A DNA stretch of 16,382 bases from IOR16 sp034927775 (GTDB taxonomy: Bacteria; Bacillota; Clostridia; Peptostreptococcales; Anaerovoracaceae), in assembly GCA_034927775.1 (NCBI GenBank), contig JAYFPL010000217.1, positions 1-16,382 of the forward strand. Direction: 5' to 3'. The stretch's first letter is position 1. Every line of letters begins with the position of its first letter. The translations under genes were made by a program, and so were the position numbers. This document shows positions 8,197-14,475 of this stretch, piece by piece. The notes below the pieces were generated by a model, which saw nothing but the letters and a program-made list of their open reading frames with translations, made no database searches and had not been told where the DNA came from.

Positions 8197-9324
8197 ATGG
8201 CAAAAAAACAAAGAGAAAATGAGAAAATCAAAATGAAAACCGGAGATTTTGTATTGACCATACTTATGATGGGACTCGTTTTGTTTGGTATCATTATGGT
8301 ATTTAGCGCCAGCTATTATGTTGCCATCAGTGATTTTGGTAATCCTTACTTTTACCTTATTCGTGATGCAATATGGGCATTTTTGGGAACCATTCTTTTT
8401 GTTTTTTGCAGGTTGTTTCCTTATAAATATTATAAAAAAATGGCATTCCCTTTGATGATTATTAGTTTTGTATTATTATTGCTTCTGTTTACGCCTTTGG
8501 GCAAAGATGTAAACGGTGCAACACGCTGGATTAGATTAGGAAGTGACAGCTTAACCATTATGCCAGGAGAAATTGCTAAAATCTGTGCTATTTTATTTGT
8601 TGCAAAGTATTTAAGCGATAAGCCAAAGAGGATTTTATCCTTTACAGAAGGGATATTGCCGTTAATGGTACTTTGCGGAGCTTATTTCGGTTTGATTCTA
8701 AAACAACCTAACATGTCGACTGCCATTACGGTTGCAGCCATTATTGTTGGAATGATGTTTGTAGCTGGGTTAAATCTAAAATATCTTTTTGCAATTGGTA
8801 TTGCCGGTTGTGGAGGAATTGTAGCGTTAATTTTGGCAGAACCTTACCGAATGAAACGAATGTTCAGTTTCATTGATCCATTTCAAGATCCATTAGGTAC
8901 GGGATGGCAGGTTACACAATCTTTACTGGCTTTGGGGTCAGGCGGATTGTTCGGAGTCGGTCTGGGTAAGAGTATTCAAAAAACATTATATCTTCCAGAA
9001 CCTCAAAATGACTTTATTTTTGCCATCATTGGCGAGGAACTTGGATATATCGGCTGTTTGATTTTAATTACTGTTTACATTATATTGATTTGGAGATGCG
9101 CACATATTTCACTGAATGCACCTGATTTATTTGGTATGCTTATTGCTTCGGGAATTACAATTATGTTAGCGGTACAAGTGATTTTAAACATTGCTGTTGT
9201 AACATCTTCGATGCCGCCGACTGGTATTATTTTACCTTTTGTAAGCTTTGGAGGAAATGCATTATTGTTATTTATGGGTTCGATGGGAATTATGTTAAAC
9301 ATATCAAAGCATTCTGCGAAATAA
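8197..9324 (+). CDS. ftsW: SEDS-family glycan polymerase FtsW/SpoVE
   Basis: This 375-residue polytopic membrane protein of the SEDS family polymerises lipid II into glycan strands together with a class B PBP. About ten membrane segments follow a basic cytoplasmic N-terminus. Family motifs include GATRWIRLG, PGEIAKI and PEPQNDFIFAIIGEELG (267-283), whose Asp272 corresponds to the SEDS catalytic-site aspartate, and a C-terminal GGNALLLFMGSMGI. The common QPDLGTA motif appears as QPNMSTA (170-176). The gene starts directly at the murD stop (TAAATG), with GGAGAG at about 8186-8191. In B. subtilis the gene between murD and murG is spoVE, so the protein may be the SpoVE partner of the SpoVD-type PBP; sequence alone does not decide between FtsW and SpoVE. 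Confidence 0.93.
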   Translation: MAKKQRENEKIKMKTGDFVLTILMMGLVLFGIIMVFSASYYVAISDFGNPYFYLIRDAIWAFLGTILFVFCRLFPYKYYKKMAFPLMIISFVLLLLLFTPLGKDVNGATRWIRLGSDSLTIMPGEIAKICAILFVAKYLSDKPKRILSFTEGILPLMVLCGAYFGLILKQPNMSTAITVAAIIVGMMFVAGLNLKYLFAIGIAGCGGIVALILAEPYRMKRMFSFIDPFQDPLGTGWQVTQSLLALGSGGLFGVGLGKSIQKTLYLPEPQNDFIFAIIGEELGYIGCLILITVYIILIWRCAHISLNAPDLFGMLIASGITIMLAVQVILNIAVVTSSMPPTGIILPFVSFGGNALLLFMGSMGIMLNISKHSAK

Positions 9325-9334
9325 GGAGGAATTC

Positions 9335-10426
9335 ATGAGAGTTATCATGACCGGCGGTGGAACCGGAGGACATATTTACCCTGCAATTGCAATTGCAGAC
9401 AAAATAAAAAGAAGAAATCCCGATGCTGAGATTATTTTTGTAGGTACACGTCATGGAATGGAGAAAGAGCTTGTTCCAAAGAACGGATATGAAATACAAT
9501 TCATTACAGTTAGTGGTTTTCATAGAAAAAAGATTTGGAAAAATGTCAAAACCATCATGGACTTTGCAAAAGGAAACCGAGAGGCAAAGCAGATATTAAA
9601 GGAGTTTAAACCAGATATCGTTATAGGTACGGGAGGTTATGTATGTGGACCTCTTGTGCGAGCTGCTCATAAATATGGAATTAAAACTTATATTCACGAG
9701 CAAAATGCGTTTCCTGGCGTTACAAATAAATTATTGGAAAACTATGTGGACAAGGTTTTTATAAGTTTTCCTGAGGCGCAGGCACATTTTAAAAAAAAGC
9801 AGAAATTAGTGGTGACTGGTAATCCGATTCGAAAAAGCTTTTTAACCAGCTCTATGCAAAATTTTCGTGATCAGCTTAATATTGCAGATCGTGAGTTTGT
9901 AATTTTATGCTTTGGAGGCAGCTTGGGTGCCGGAAAAATAAATACTGTAATGGTAAAGGTGGCAGAGCAATTAAGTAAAATACCCGATGTTAAATTATTC
10001 TTTATTACTGGGAAAATACATTATAAATCCATTGAGGAACAATTACAAAATCTAAATATAAATGGAAAACAAATTAAATTATTGCCTTATGTAGATAATA
10101 TGCATGAATACTTATCTGCGGCAGATCTTGTCATTAGTCGATCCGGTGCATTAACGGTATCGGAAATCACAGCTTGTGGAAAAGCTTCAATTTTGATTCC
10201 TTCCCCAAATGTTACCGGAAATCATCAATACTTTAATGCGAAGGTGCCGGCGGACAAGGGCGGTGCTGTCTTAATTGAAGAAAAAGATTTAACTGAGGAA
10301 AAGTTAATGGATACAATTCTTCGATTAAAAAATAATAAGGAAGTTTTAAATACAATGGGAAAGGCCAGTGCTTCAGTCGGTCGTTTTGATGCTGTTGACA
10401 TTATTTATGAGAATTTAGAATTTTGA
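9335..10426 (+). CDS. murG: UDP-GlcNAc:lipid I GlcNAc-transferase MurG
   Basis: This peripheral membrane glycosyltransferase (GT28 family, GT-B fold, 363 residues) converts lipid I to lipid II on the cytoplasmic face. The N-terminal glycine-rich loop GGGTGGHIYPA (7-17) is the family hallmark. The interdomain region carries TGNPIRKSF, and the C-terminal domain opens with GGSLGA (194-199). The UDP-GlcNAc site shows SRSGALTVSEI and the NHQYFNA motif. An AAGGAGG ribosome binding site at about 9323-9329 overlaps the end of ftsW, and ATG 9335 begins ten bases after the ftsW stop. A 103-base gap to murA suggests the tight murE-murG block ends here. Confidence 0.97.
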   Translation: MRVIMTGGGTGGHIYPAIAIADKIKRRNPDAEIIFVGTRHGMEKELVPKNGYEIQFITVSGFHRKKIWKNVKTIMDFAKGNREAKQILKEFKPDIVIGTGGYVCGPLVRAAHKYGIKTYIHEQNAFPGVTNKLLENYVDKVFISFPEAQAHFKKKQKLVVTGNPIRKSFLTSSMQNFRDQLNIADREFVILCFGGSLGAGKINTVMVKVAEQLSKIPDVKLFFITGKIHYKSIEEQLQNLNINGKQIKLLPYVDNMHEYLSAADLVISRSGALTVSEITACGKASILIPSPNVTGNHQYFNAKVPADKGGAVLIEEKDLTEEKLMDTILRLKNNKEVLNTMGKASASVGRFDAVDIIYENLEF

Positions 10427-10458
10427 TTGAAAATGTACGACCTGTACTGTAACACAAT

Positions 10459-10487
10459 TTGCAGAATTTCATAGTATAGCTTATAGG
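10459..10487 (+). promoter_or_regulatory. candidate promoter for murA
   Basis: TTGCAG (10459-10464) and TATAGG (10482-10487) are separated by exactly 17 bases in the murG-murA gap. Each half matches the sigma-A consensus only partly (3/6 and 4/6), but the spacing is ideal and this is the longest gap in the cluster after ftsL-PBP. The -35 half overlaps the left arm of the dyad at 10461-10515. Confidence 0.3.
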
Positions 10488-10515
10488 TATCTTAATAAGA
10501 ACTATGACTTTCTGC
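10461..10515 (+). promoter_or_regulatory. long interrupted dyad abutting the murA Shine-Dalgarno
   Basis: GCAGAA (10461-10466) pairs with TTCTGC (10510-10515), and TCATAGT (10469-10475) pairs with ACTATGA (10501-10507), leaving a 2x2 internal loop. An inner CTTAT/ATAAG pair (10480-10484, 10495-10499) can extend the fold. The outer arm ends at the base before GGAGG (10516-10520), the murA Shine-Dalgarno. It could be an RNA hairpin in read-through mRNA or a DNA operator over the candidate promoter. The T tract (10523-10530) begins seven bases after the stem, too far for an ordinary terminator. Confidence 0.5.
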
Positions 10516-10529
10516 GGAGGTGTTTTTTT

Positions 10530-11798
10530 TTGGACAGTTATCATATAATTGGTGGAAACCGTATTTTTGGAAGCCATAAACTAACCGGAGCAAAAAATGG
10601 GGTTCTGCCCATATTAGCAGCATCGCTGGTAACTGGAGATGTATGTACCATTCATAATTGCCCGGACCTATTGGATGTGAATACCATGCTGGCTATATTA
10701 AAAGAACTGGGGTGTAAAATCCAACGGGAGAAGGATGCAATTATAGTTGATTCCAGTCAACTGACGCAAACTTACATACCAAAAGTATTAGGAAAGGAAA
10801 TGCGTTCATCGGTTTTTTTACTTGGCCCGATGTTGACTCGCTGCGGAGTCGTAGAGATGAGTCAACCGGGAGGCTGTGCCATAGGTGCGCGTCCAATTGA
10901 TTTACATTTAGACGCACTAAGAAAAATGGGAGCTGAAATTAAAGAAGAAGATGGGCATTTGGTTTGCAAATCAAATGGTTTAAAAGGAACAACCATACGG
11001 CTTGATTTTCCAAGTGTTGGAGCGACAGAAAACATCATGATGGCTGCGCTTTCTGCGGAAGGAGAAACTCATATCGTTCACCCGGCGAAAGAGCCGGAGA
11101 TTGAAGATTTACAAAATTTTTTAAATTCCTGCGGCGGTTGTATAGAAGGTGCCGGAACTGGAGAAATTGTAATTTCAGGGAAAAAACCTTTGCATGGAAC
11201 CGATTATAAGGTAATTCCGGATCGTATCGAGGCAGGTACTTTTTTAGCGGCTGCAGCTGCGACCAAAGGAGAACTTCTCCTAGAAAATGCTGCTCCGGCA
11301 CAAATGGCAAGTACACTAGCAAAATTTCGTGAAATGGGATGTTCTTTAAAGATTGAACAAGATAAGATTTACTTAAAGGGACCAGATCGATTGAAAGCCA
11401 TTCGAGAAATAAAAACACTCCCTTATCCGGGGTTTCCTACAGATATGCAGTCTCAGTTTTTAACCTTAATGACTTTGGCAGATGGTCGAAGCAAAATGAC
11501 AGAGACAATCTTTGAAAATCGATTTAAACATATTGATTCTTTACGGGATATGGGGGCAATTATAGAGCTTGACGGTTGCAGTGCAAAAGTAACAGGGGTT
11601 GAGCAACTTCAAGGTTGTCGTGTTGAAGCAAAAGATCTCAGAGGCGGAGCGGCAATGGTGATTGCAGGACTTGCGGCATCTGATGAAACGATTGTAGAAA
11701 ACATTTGCCATATCGATAGAGGATATGATAAATTTGAAGTAGCACTAAAGAATTTAGGAACTAAGATAGAGAGAATACAAGAGGATGAAAGAAAGTAA
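10530..11798 (+). CDS. murA: UDP-GlcNAc 1-carboxyvinyltransferase MurA
   Basis: This cytoplasmic enzyme of 422 residues transfers enolpyruvate from PEP to UDP-GlcNAc, the first committed step of peptidoglycan synthesis and the fosfomycin target. Key residues fall at or near the E. coli MurA positions: Lys22-Asn23 in TGAKNG, Cys116 in PGGCAIG (the fosfomycin-reactive cysteine; Asp here marks resistant enzymes), Arg121 and Asp305 in PGFPTDMQ. The sequence therefore predicts the fosfomycin-sensitive form of the active site. The start is a TTG preceded by GGAGG (10516-10520) and a run of eight T, the last of which begins the TTG. No better in-frame ATG lies near, and the N-terminus fits the family length. 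Its last 14 bases overlap ftsQ. murA occupies the place of murB in the B. subtilis cluster. Confidence 0.97.
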   Translation: MDSYHIIGGNRIFGSHKLTGAKNGVLPILAASLVTGDVCTIHNCPDLLDVNTMLAILKELGCKIQREKDAIIVDSSQLTQTYIPKVLGKEMRSSVFLLGPMLTRCGVVEMSQPGGCAIGARPIDLHLDALRKMGAEIKEEDGHLVCKSNGLKGTTIRLDFPSVGATENIMMAALSAEGETHIVHPAKEPEIEDLQNFLNSCGGCIEGAGTGEIVISGKKPLHGTDYKVIPDRIEAGTFLAAAAATKGELLLENAAPAQMASTLAKFREMGCSLKIEQDKIYLKGPDRLKAIREIKTLPYPGFPTDMQSQFLTLMTLADGRSKMTETIFENRFKHIDSLRDMGAIIELDGCSAKVTGVEQLQGCRVEAKDLRGGAAMVIAGLAASDETIVENICHIDRGYDKFEVALKNLGTKIERIQEDERK

Positions 11799-12549
11799 AA
11801 AGAGCCAAAATGTGCAAAAACCGAGAAAAAAGAAAAAAAGAAAGAAAAAACGCTATTTGTTAAAAATATTAATTTTCTTTGTTATAATAATAGGGATATA
11901 TTATCTTTTAACATCTAGCTTTTTTGATATTCAAAAAATAAAAGTAAAAGAAAATGAATATTATACAGCCGAACAAATTATTAGCATGTCTAAAATTAAA
12001 ACTGGGAAAAATATCTTTGAAACTTCAATGAAGGATGCAAAAAATAGAATGCGTAAGGATCCTTACATGAAAAATATCAAAATCTCCAGAAGTCTACCCG
12101 GAACTGTAGTGATTACAGTTGAAGAAAGAAAGGAGTATGCTGCCGTTCCTTATGGAGAAGAGTATCTTTTAATGGATGAAGATGGTTTGGTACTTCGTAA
12201 AACGGATGTTGCACCTACGCTTCCGCTTCTCATGGGAATGACTGTGAAAAAAATGGATCCTGGTTTTCCTTTGGAAGTAGAAGAAAATTCAGTATTAACT
12301 GATACTTTAAAGATGTTATCCGCAATGGAGGAACATGAAATATATTTTAAAAAAATAGATATTTCAAAAGTTGTTATAAAAGCATACATTTATGATTATC
12401 TATATTGTGAGGGTACTCCGGAAAACATTCGAGAAAATATGGATGATTTAAAGAGTGTGTTATATAAATTATATACACAAGGAATTGAACGGGGTGTTAT
12501 AAAAATGGGAAGTGAGGGCTATTTCTCTTTTAGCCCTGAGATTGAATAG
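11785..12549 (+). CDS. ftsQ: cell division protein FtsQ/DivIB
   Basis: This 254-residue bitopic divisome protein forms the complex with FtsL and DivIC that controls septal PBP and SEDS activity. A very basic cytoplasmic tail (11 Lys/Arg among residues 12-23) precedes one membrane span (about 24-46). A POTRA domain (about 47-116, ending VVITVEER) and the FtsQ-type beta domain follow. The start codon lies inside the end of murA, so translation is probably coupled. The ribosome binding site is unclear: AGAGG at 11779-11783 is too close to the ATG, while GAGAG at 11768-11772 is 12 bases away. The A-rich tract coding for the lysine run keeps the frame intact. Neighbours (murA before, DUF881-sbp after) match Firmicute divIB. 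Confidence 0.92.
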   Translation: MKESKKSQNVQKPRKKKKRKKKRYLLKILIFFVIIIGIYYLLTSSFFDIQKIKVKENEYYTAEQIISMSKIKTGKNIFETSMKDAKNRMRKDPYMKNIKISRSLPGTVVITVEERKEYAAVPYGEEYLLMDEDGLVLRKTDVAPTLPLLMGMTVKKMDPGFPLEVEENSVLTDTLKMLSAMEEHEIYFKKIDISKVVIKAYIYDYLYCEGTPENIRENMDDLKSVLYKLYTQGIERGVIKMGSEGYFSFSPEIE

Positions 12550-12569
12550 AGGTAGGAGAGTAGAAACAA

Positions 12570-13301
12570 ATGAAGAAATACAGTGGAATCATAATGGTTG
12601 GACTACTGGCATTACTCATTGGTCTGATTGTATCAGTACAGGTTAATACCACACAAGGTTCTGACCCAGGAGGTTTGATACCTCTTGCAAAAGCGCAAGG
12701 ATTGGAAGCAGAATTAAAAAAAGTACGAGCTGAAAAAGAAGCAGCGACACAGCGTCTGATTGAACTTGAGGGATTGATGGAAGACATTCAGAAGAAAAAG
12801 GCAGAAGAGGACAGCACCTTAAAGTCAATTTTAAATGAACAGGAAAAGTATAAAATGGCAGCTGGATTGGTTGAAGTCAAGGGATCTGGTATCATCATTA
12901 CATTGGATGATCCGGAACCGGATGAATTCAGCGATGGTTATAGTTATCTTATGACCAATTATGAACTGCTGCTGAATCTAGTTAATAAACTGAAAGATGC
13001 TGGCGCAGAGGCAATTTCTATTAATGGACAAAGAATCATTGCAACGACAGAAATCAGTTTGGCAGGTGATAATGTCAATATCAACACGATTCCAACGGCT
13101 CCACCTTATCTAATAAAAGCAATTGGAAATCCGGATACCATTGAAGCAACCATTACTATTCGATATGGTATTATAGAAAATTTGAAAAAATCCGGTGTTC
13201 GCGTTGATATCGTAAAACAAGGAGAAATTAATATTCCTAGATACAATGGCATTTTAAAATTCCGCTATGCACAACCCGTAGTGGAAGAAGAAAAGGAATA
13301 G
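12570..13301 (+). CDS. ylxW: DUF881 family protein, YlxW-like
   Basis: This 243-residue protein has an N-terminal hydrophobic segment (about 5-24), likely a membrane anchor or uncleaved signal. A charged coiled coil follows (about 45-95, rich in E, K and L), then the DUF881 domain with VKGSGIIITLDDP (from 103), AGAEAISING (144-153) and IKAIGNPDTI. B. subtilis has two DUF881 proteins, YlxW and YlxX, between divIB and sbp, exactly as here; their molecular function is not established, though the position ties them to division. AGGAG at 12554-12558 precedes ATG 12570. It is a clear paralogue of the next gene, with the same length and the same motif register. Which of the two corresponds to ylxW and which to ylxX is assigned by gene order only. 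Confidence 0.9.
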   Translation: MKKYSGIIMVGLLALLIGLIVSVQVNTTQGSDPGGLIPLAKAQGLEAELKKVRAEKEAATQRLIELEGLMEDIQKKKAEEDSTLKSILNEQEKYKMAAGLVEVKGSGIIITLDDPEPDEFSDGYSYLMTNYELLLNLVNKLKDAGAEAISINGQRIIATTEISLAGDNVNINTIPTAPPYLIKAIGNPDTIEATITIRYGIIENLKKSGVRVDIVKQGEINIPRYNGILKFRYAQPVVEEEKE

Positions 13302-13314
13302 GAGGTTGCTCCTA
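13299..13314 (+). promoter_or_regulatory. hairpin sequestering the ylxX Shine-Dalgarno
   Basis: TAGGAG (13299-13304) and CTCCTA (13309-13314) form a perfect 6-bp stem with a GTTG loop. The left arm contains the stop codon of the upstream DUF881 gene and most of the AGGAGG Shine-Dalgarno (13300-13305). The right arm ends on the A of the ATG. A ribosome terminating at the TAG would melt the stem, which suits strict translational coupling of the two paralogues. Confidence 0.55.
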
Positions 13315-14045
13315 TGAGTCGATTAGCAAAATTTTTAATGGTTTGTTTTTGTTTGGTTGTGGGTTTTTTTATCACAACCCAAATGCAGATTTCCAATGGA
13401 CAGAAATTATATGTTTCTCCTAAAATTATGGATGAATATCGGGTTGCAATTGAAAGTGAGAAACAGAGCATTCTTCAAATTGAAGAGCGAATTATGGAAA
13501 CGGAAAACAAATTGGAAGAATATAAAGAACTTGCTGCGGAGGATAAAGATACGGATTTATTTTCTGAAATGCAGAATAAGTTAGATGAATATAAACTGGT
13601 CAGTCATTTCACTGCGGTGAAAGGGGAAGGCGTTTCAATTTATTTAGATGACGCAACAAGAGATTTAATGGACGAAGAACCAGTCGGTAATGTTCTGGTA
13701 CATGACAGTGATTTGCTTACGATATTAAATGACCTTTTTGGAGCCGGTGCTGAGGCTGTTTCGGTAAATGGGCATCGCATAGCCAATGGAAGTTCAATCT
13801 CCTGTTCTGGTTATACAGTACGTATCAACGGACAATTTGAAGCTCGGCCGTTTCGAATCAAAGCAATTGGGGCCTCAGATCGTTTGGCATCTGCCTTATT
13901 AGGGCCGGATGGTTATGGAACACTGTTAAAAGACTACGGCTTAATTTTTAAACTTAATATTGAAGAAGAAGTGAAAATCCCGGCATTTCCGGAAGAACAC
14001 AATTATAGGTATATGCTTATTAGGAAAGAAGGTGAAACCAATTGA
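13314..14045 (+). CDS. ylxX: DUF881 family protein, YlxX-like
   Basis: This is the second DUF881 protein, also 243 residues. It has an N-terminal hydrophobic segment (about 4-24), a charged coiled coil (about 43-90) and the DUF881 domain. The domain motifs VKGEGVSIYLDDA (from 102), AGAEAVSVNG (144-153) and IKAIGASDRL match the preceding paralogue, and the AGAEA block falls at the same residue numbers in both. Several cytoplasmically exposed or loop-forming stretches differ, so the two have diverged and may form a heteromer; that is inference. Its function is not known in the family beyond its conserved place between divIB and sbp. It starts 13 bases after the ylxW stop with its ribosome binding site in a hairpin, and its TGA overlaps the sbp start by three bases. 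Confidence 0.9.
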   Translation: MSRLAKFLMVCFCLVVGFFITTQMQISNGQKLYVSPKIMDEYRVAIESEKQSILQIEERIMETENKLEEYKELAAEDKDTDLFSEMQNKLDEYKLVSHFTAVKGEGVSIYLDDATRDLMDEEPVGNVLVHDSDLLTILNDLFGAGAEAVSVNGHRIANGSSISCSGYTVRINGQFEARPFRIKAIGASDRLASALLGPDGYGTLLKDYGLIFKLNIEEEVKIPAFPEEHNYRYMLIRKEGETN

Positions 14046-14413
14046 TTTTAATAGCAATAACCATTGGCTTAATCGGCGGTTTGGTTTTAGGATTTGGGTT
14101 GGATATAACCTATCCTGCAGAATATTCTTTTTACATTACAATGGCTCTTTTAGCATCACTAGACTCAATTCTAGGGGCTGCTCGTGCACAATTTGAAGAT
14201 AAATACAATAGTATTATCTTTTTTACAGGTTTTATTACGAATGCGATTTTGGCAGCAGCATTAACCTATTTAGGCGATCTGCTTGGGGTACCTCTTTATT
14301 ATGCGGCTATTTTTGTATTTGGTGGAAGATTATTCAATAATTTGGCAGTGATTCGACGTATTGTGGTGGAGAAATATGTCTTAAAAAAAGATACGAATCA
14401 AAGTAAGAAATAG
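14042..14413 (+). CDS. sbp: small basic protein Sbp (DUF1290 family)
   Basis: This is a 123-residue membrane protein of the DUF1290/Sbp family, similar in size to B. subtilis Sbp and in the same place. Three hydrophobic stretches span about residues 1-20, 55-75 and 78-95. The family pattern of a LASLDSILGAAR stretch, a FGGRLFNNLAVIRR stretch and a basic C-terminal tail is present. The start is TTG 14042, overlapping the ylxX TGA as TTGA, with GAAGGTGA at about 14028-14035 as ribosome binding site; the next in-frame ATG would delete the first membrane segment. No biochemical role is established. In B. subtilis ftsA follows sbp, but here the next gene is ftsZ. Confidence 0.9.
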   Translation: MILIAITIGLIGGLVLGFGLDITYPAEYSFYITMALLASLDSILGAARAQFEDKYNSIIFFTGFITNAILAAALTYLGDLLGVPLYYAAIFVFGGRLFNNLAVIRRIVVEKYVLKKDTNQSKK

Positions 14414-14433
14414 GTGCATGGACCTTTGTATTA

Positions 14434-14442
14434 TGGTATAAT
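14434..14442 (+). promoter_or_regulatory. extended -10 promoter for ftsZ
   Basis: TGGTATAAT is a perfect extended -10 (TGn plus TATAAT) in the 62-base sbp-ftsZ gap. I find no good -35, which extended -10 promoters can lack. A start at about 14449 would give an untranslated leader of roughly 27 bases that contains the ribosome-binding-site hairpin. This would let ftsZ be expressed apart from the upstream operon. Confidence 0.5.
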
Positions 14443-14455
14443 TAATATTATTATG

Positions 14456-14470
14456 GTAACAGGAGGTTAC
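14456..14470 (+). promoter_or_regulatory. hairpin presenting the ftsZ Shine-Dalgarno in its loop
   Basis: GTAAC (14456-14460) and GTTAC (14466-14470) form a 5-bp stem whose five-base loop is AGGAG, the core of the Shine-Dalgarno AGGAGG (14461-14466). A T5 spacer leads to ATG 14476. The Shine-Dalgarno is exposed rather than buried, the reverse of the ylxX arrangement. Confidence 0.4.
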
Positions 14471-14475
14471 TTTTT

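Noticed and set aside
10461..10530. Dyad plus T8 tract read as a terminator after murG
   Set aside because: The T tract starts seven bases after the stem, separated by the GGAGGTG Shine-Dalgarno, which does not fit an intrinsic terminator.
11035..11418. 127-codon antisense ORF opposite murA
   Set aside because: It overlaps the conserved core of MurA and has no recognisable domain; it is a by-product of codon use on the coding strand.
11820..11860. A-rich tract at the start of ftsQ as a programmed slippage site
   Set aside because: The frame is intact through a full-length FtsQ, and the tract simply encodes the basic tail; no alternative frame yields a sensible product.
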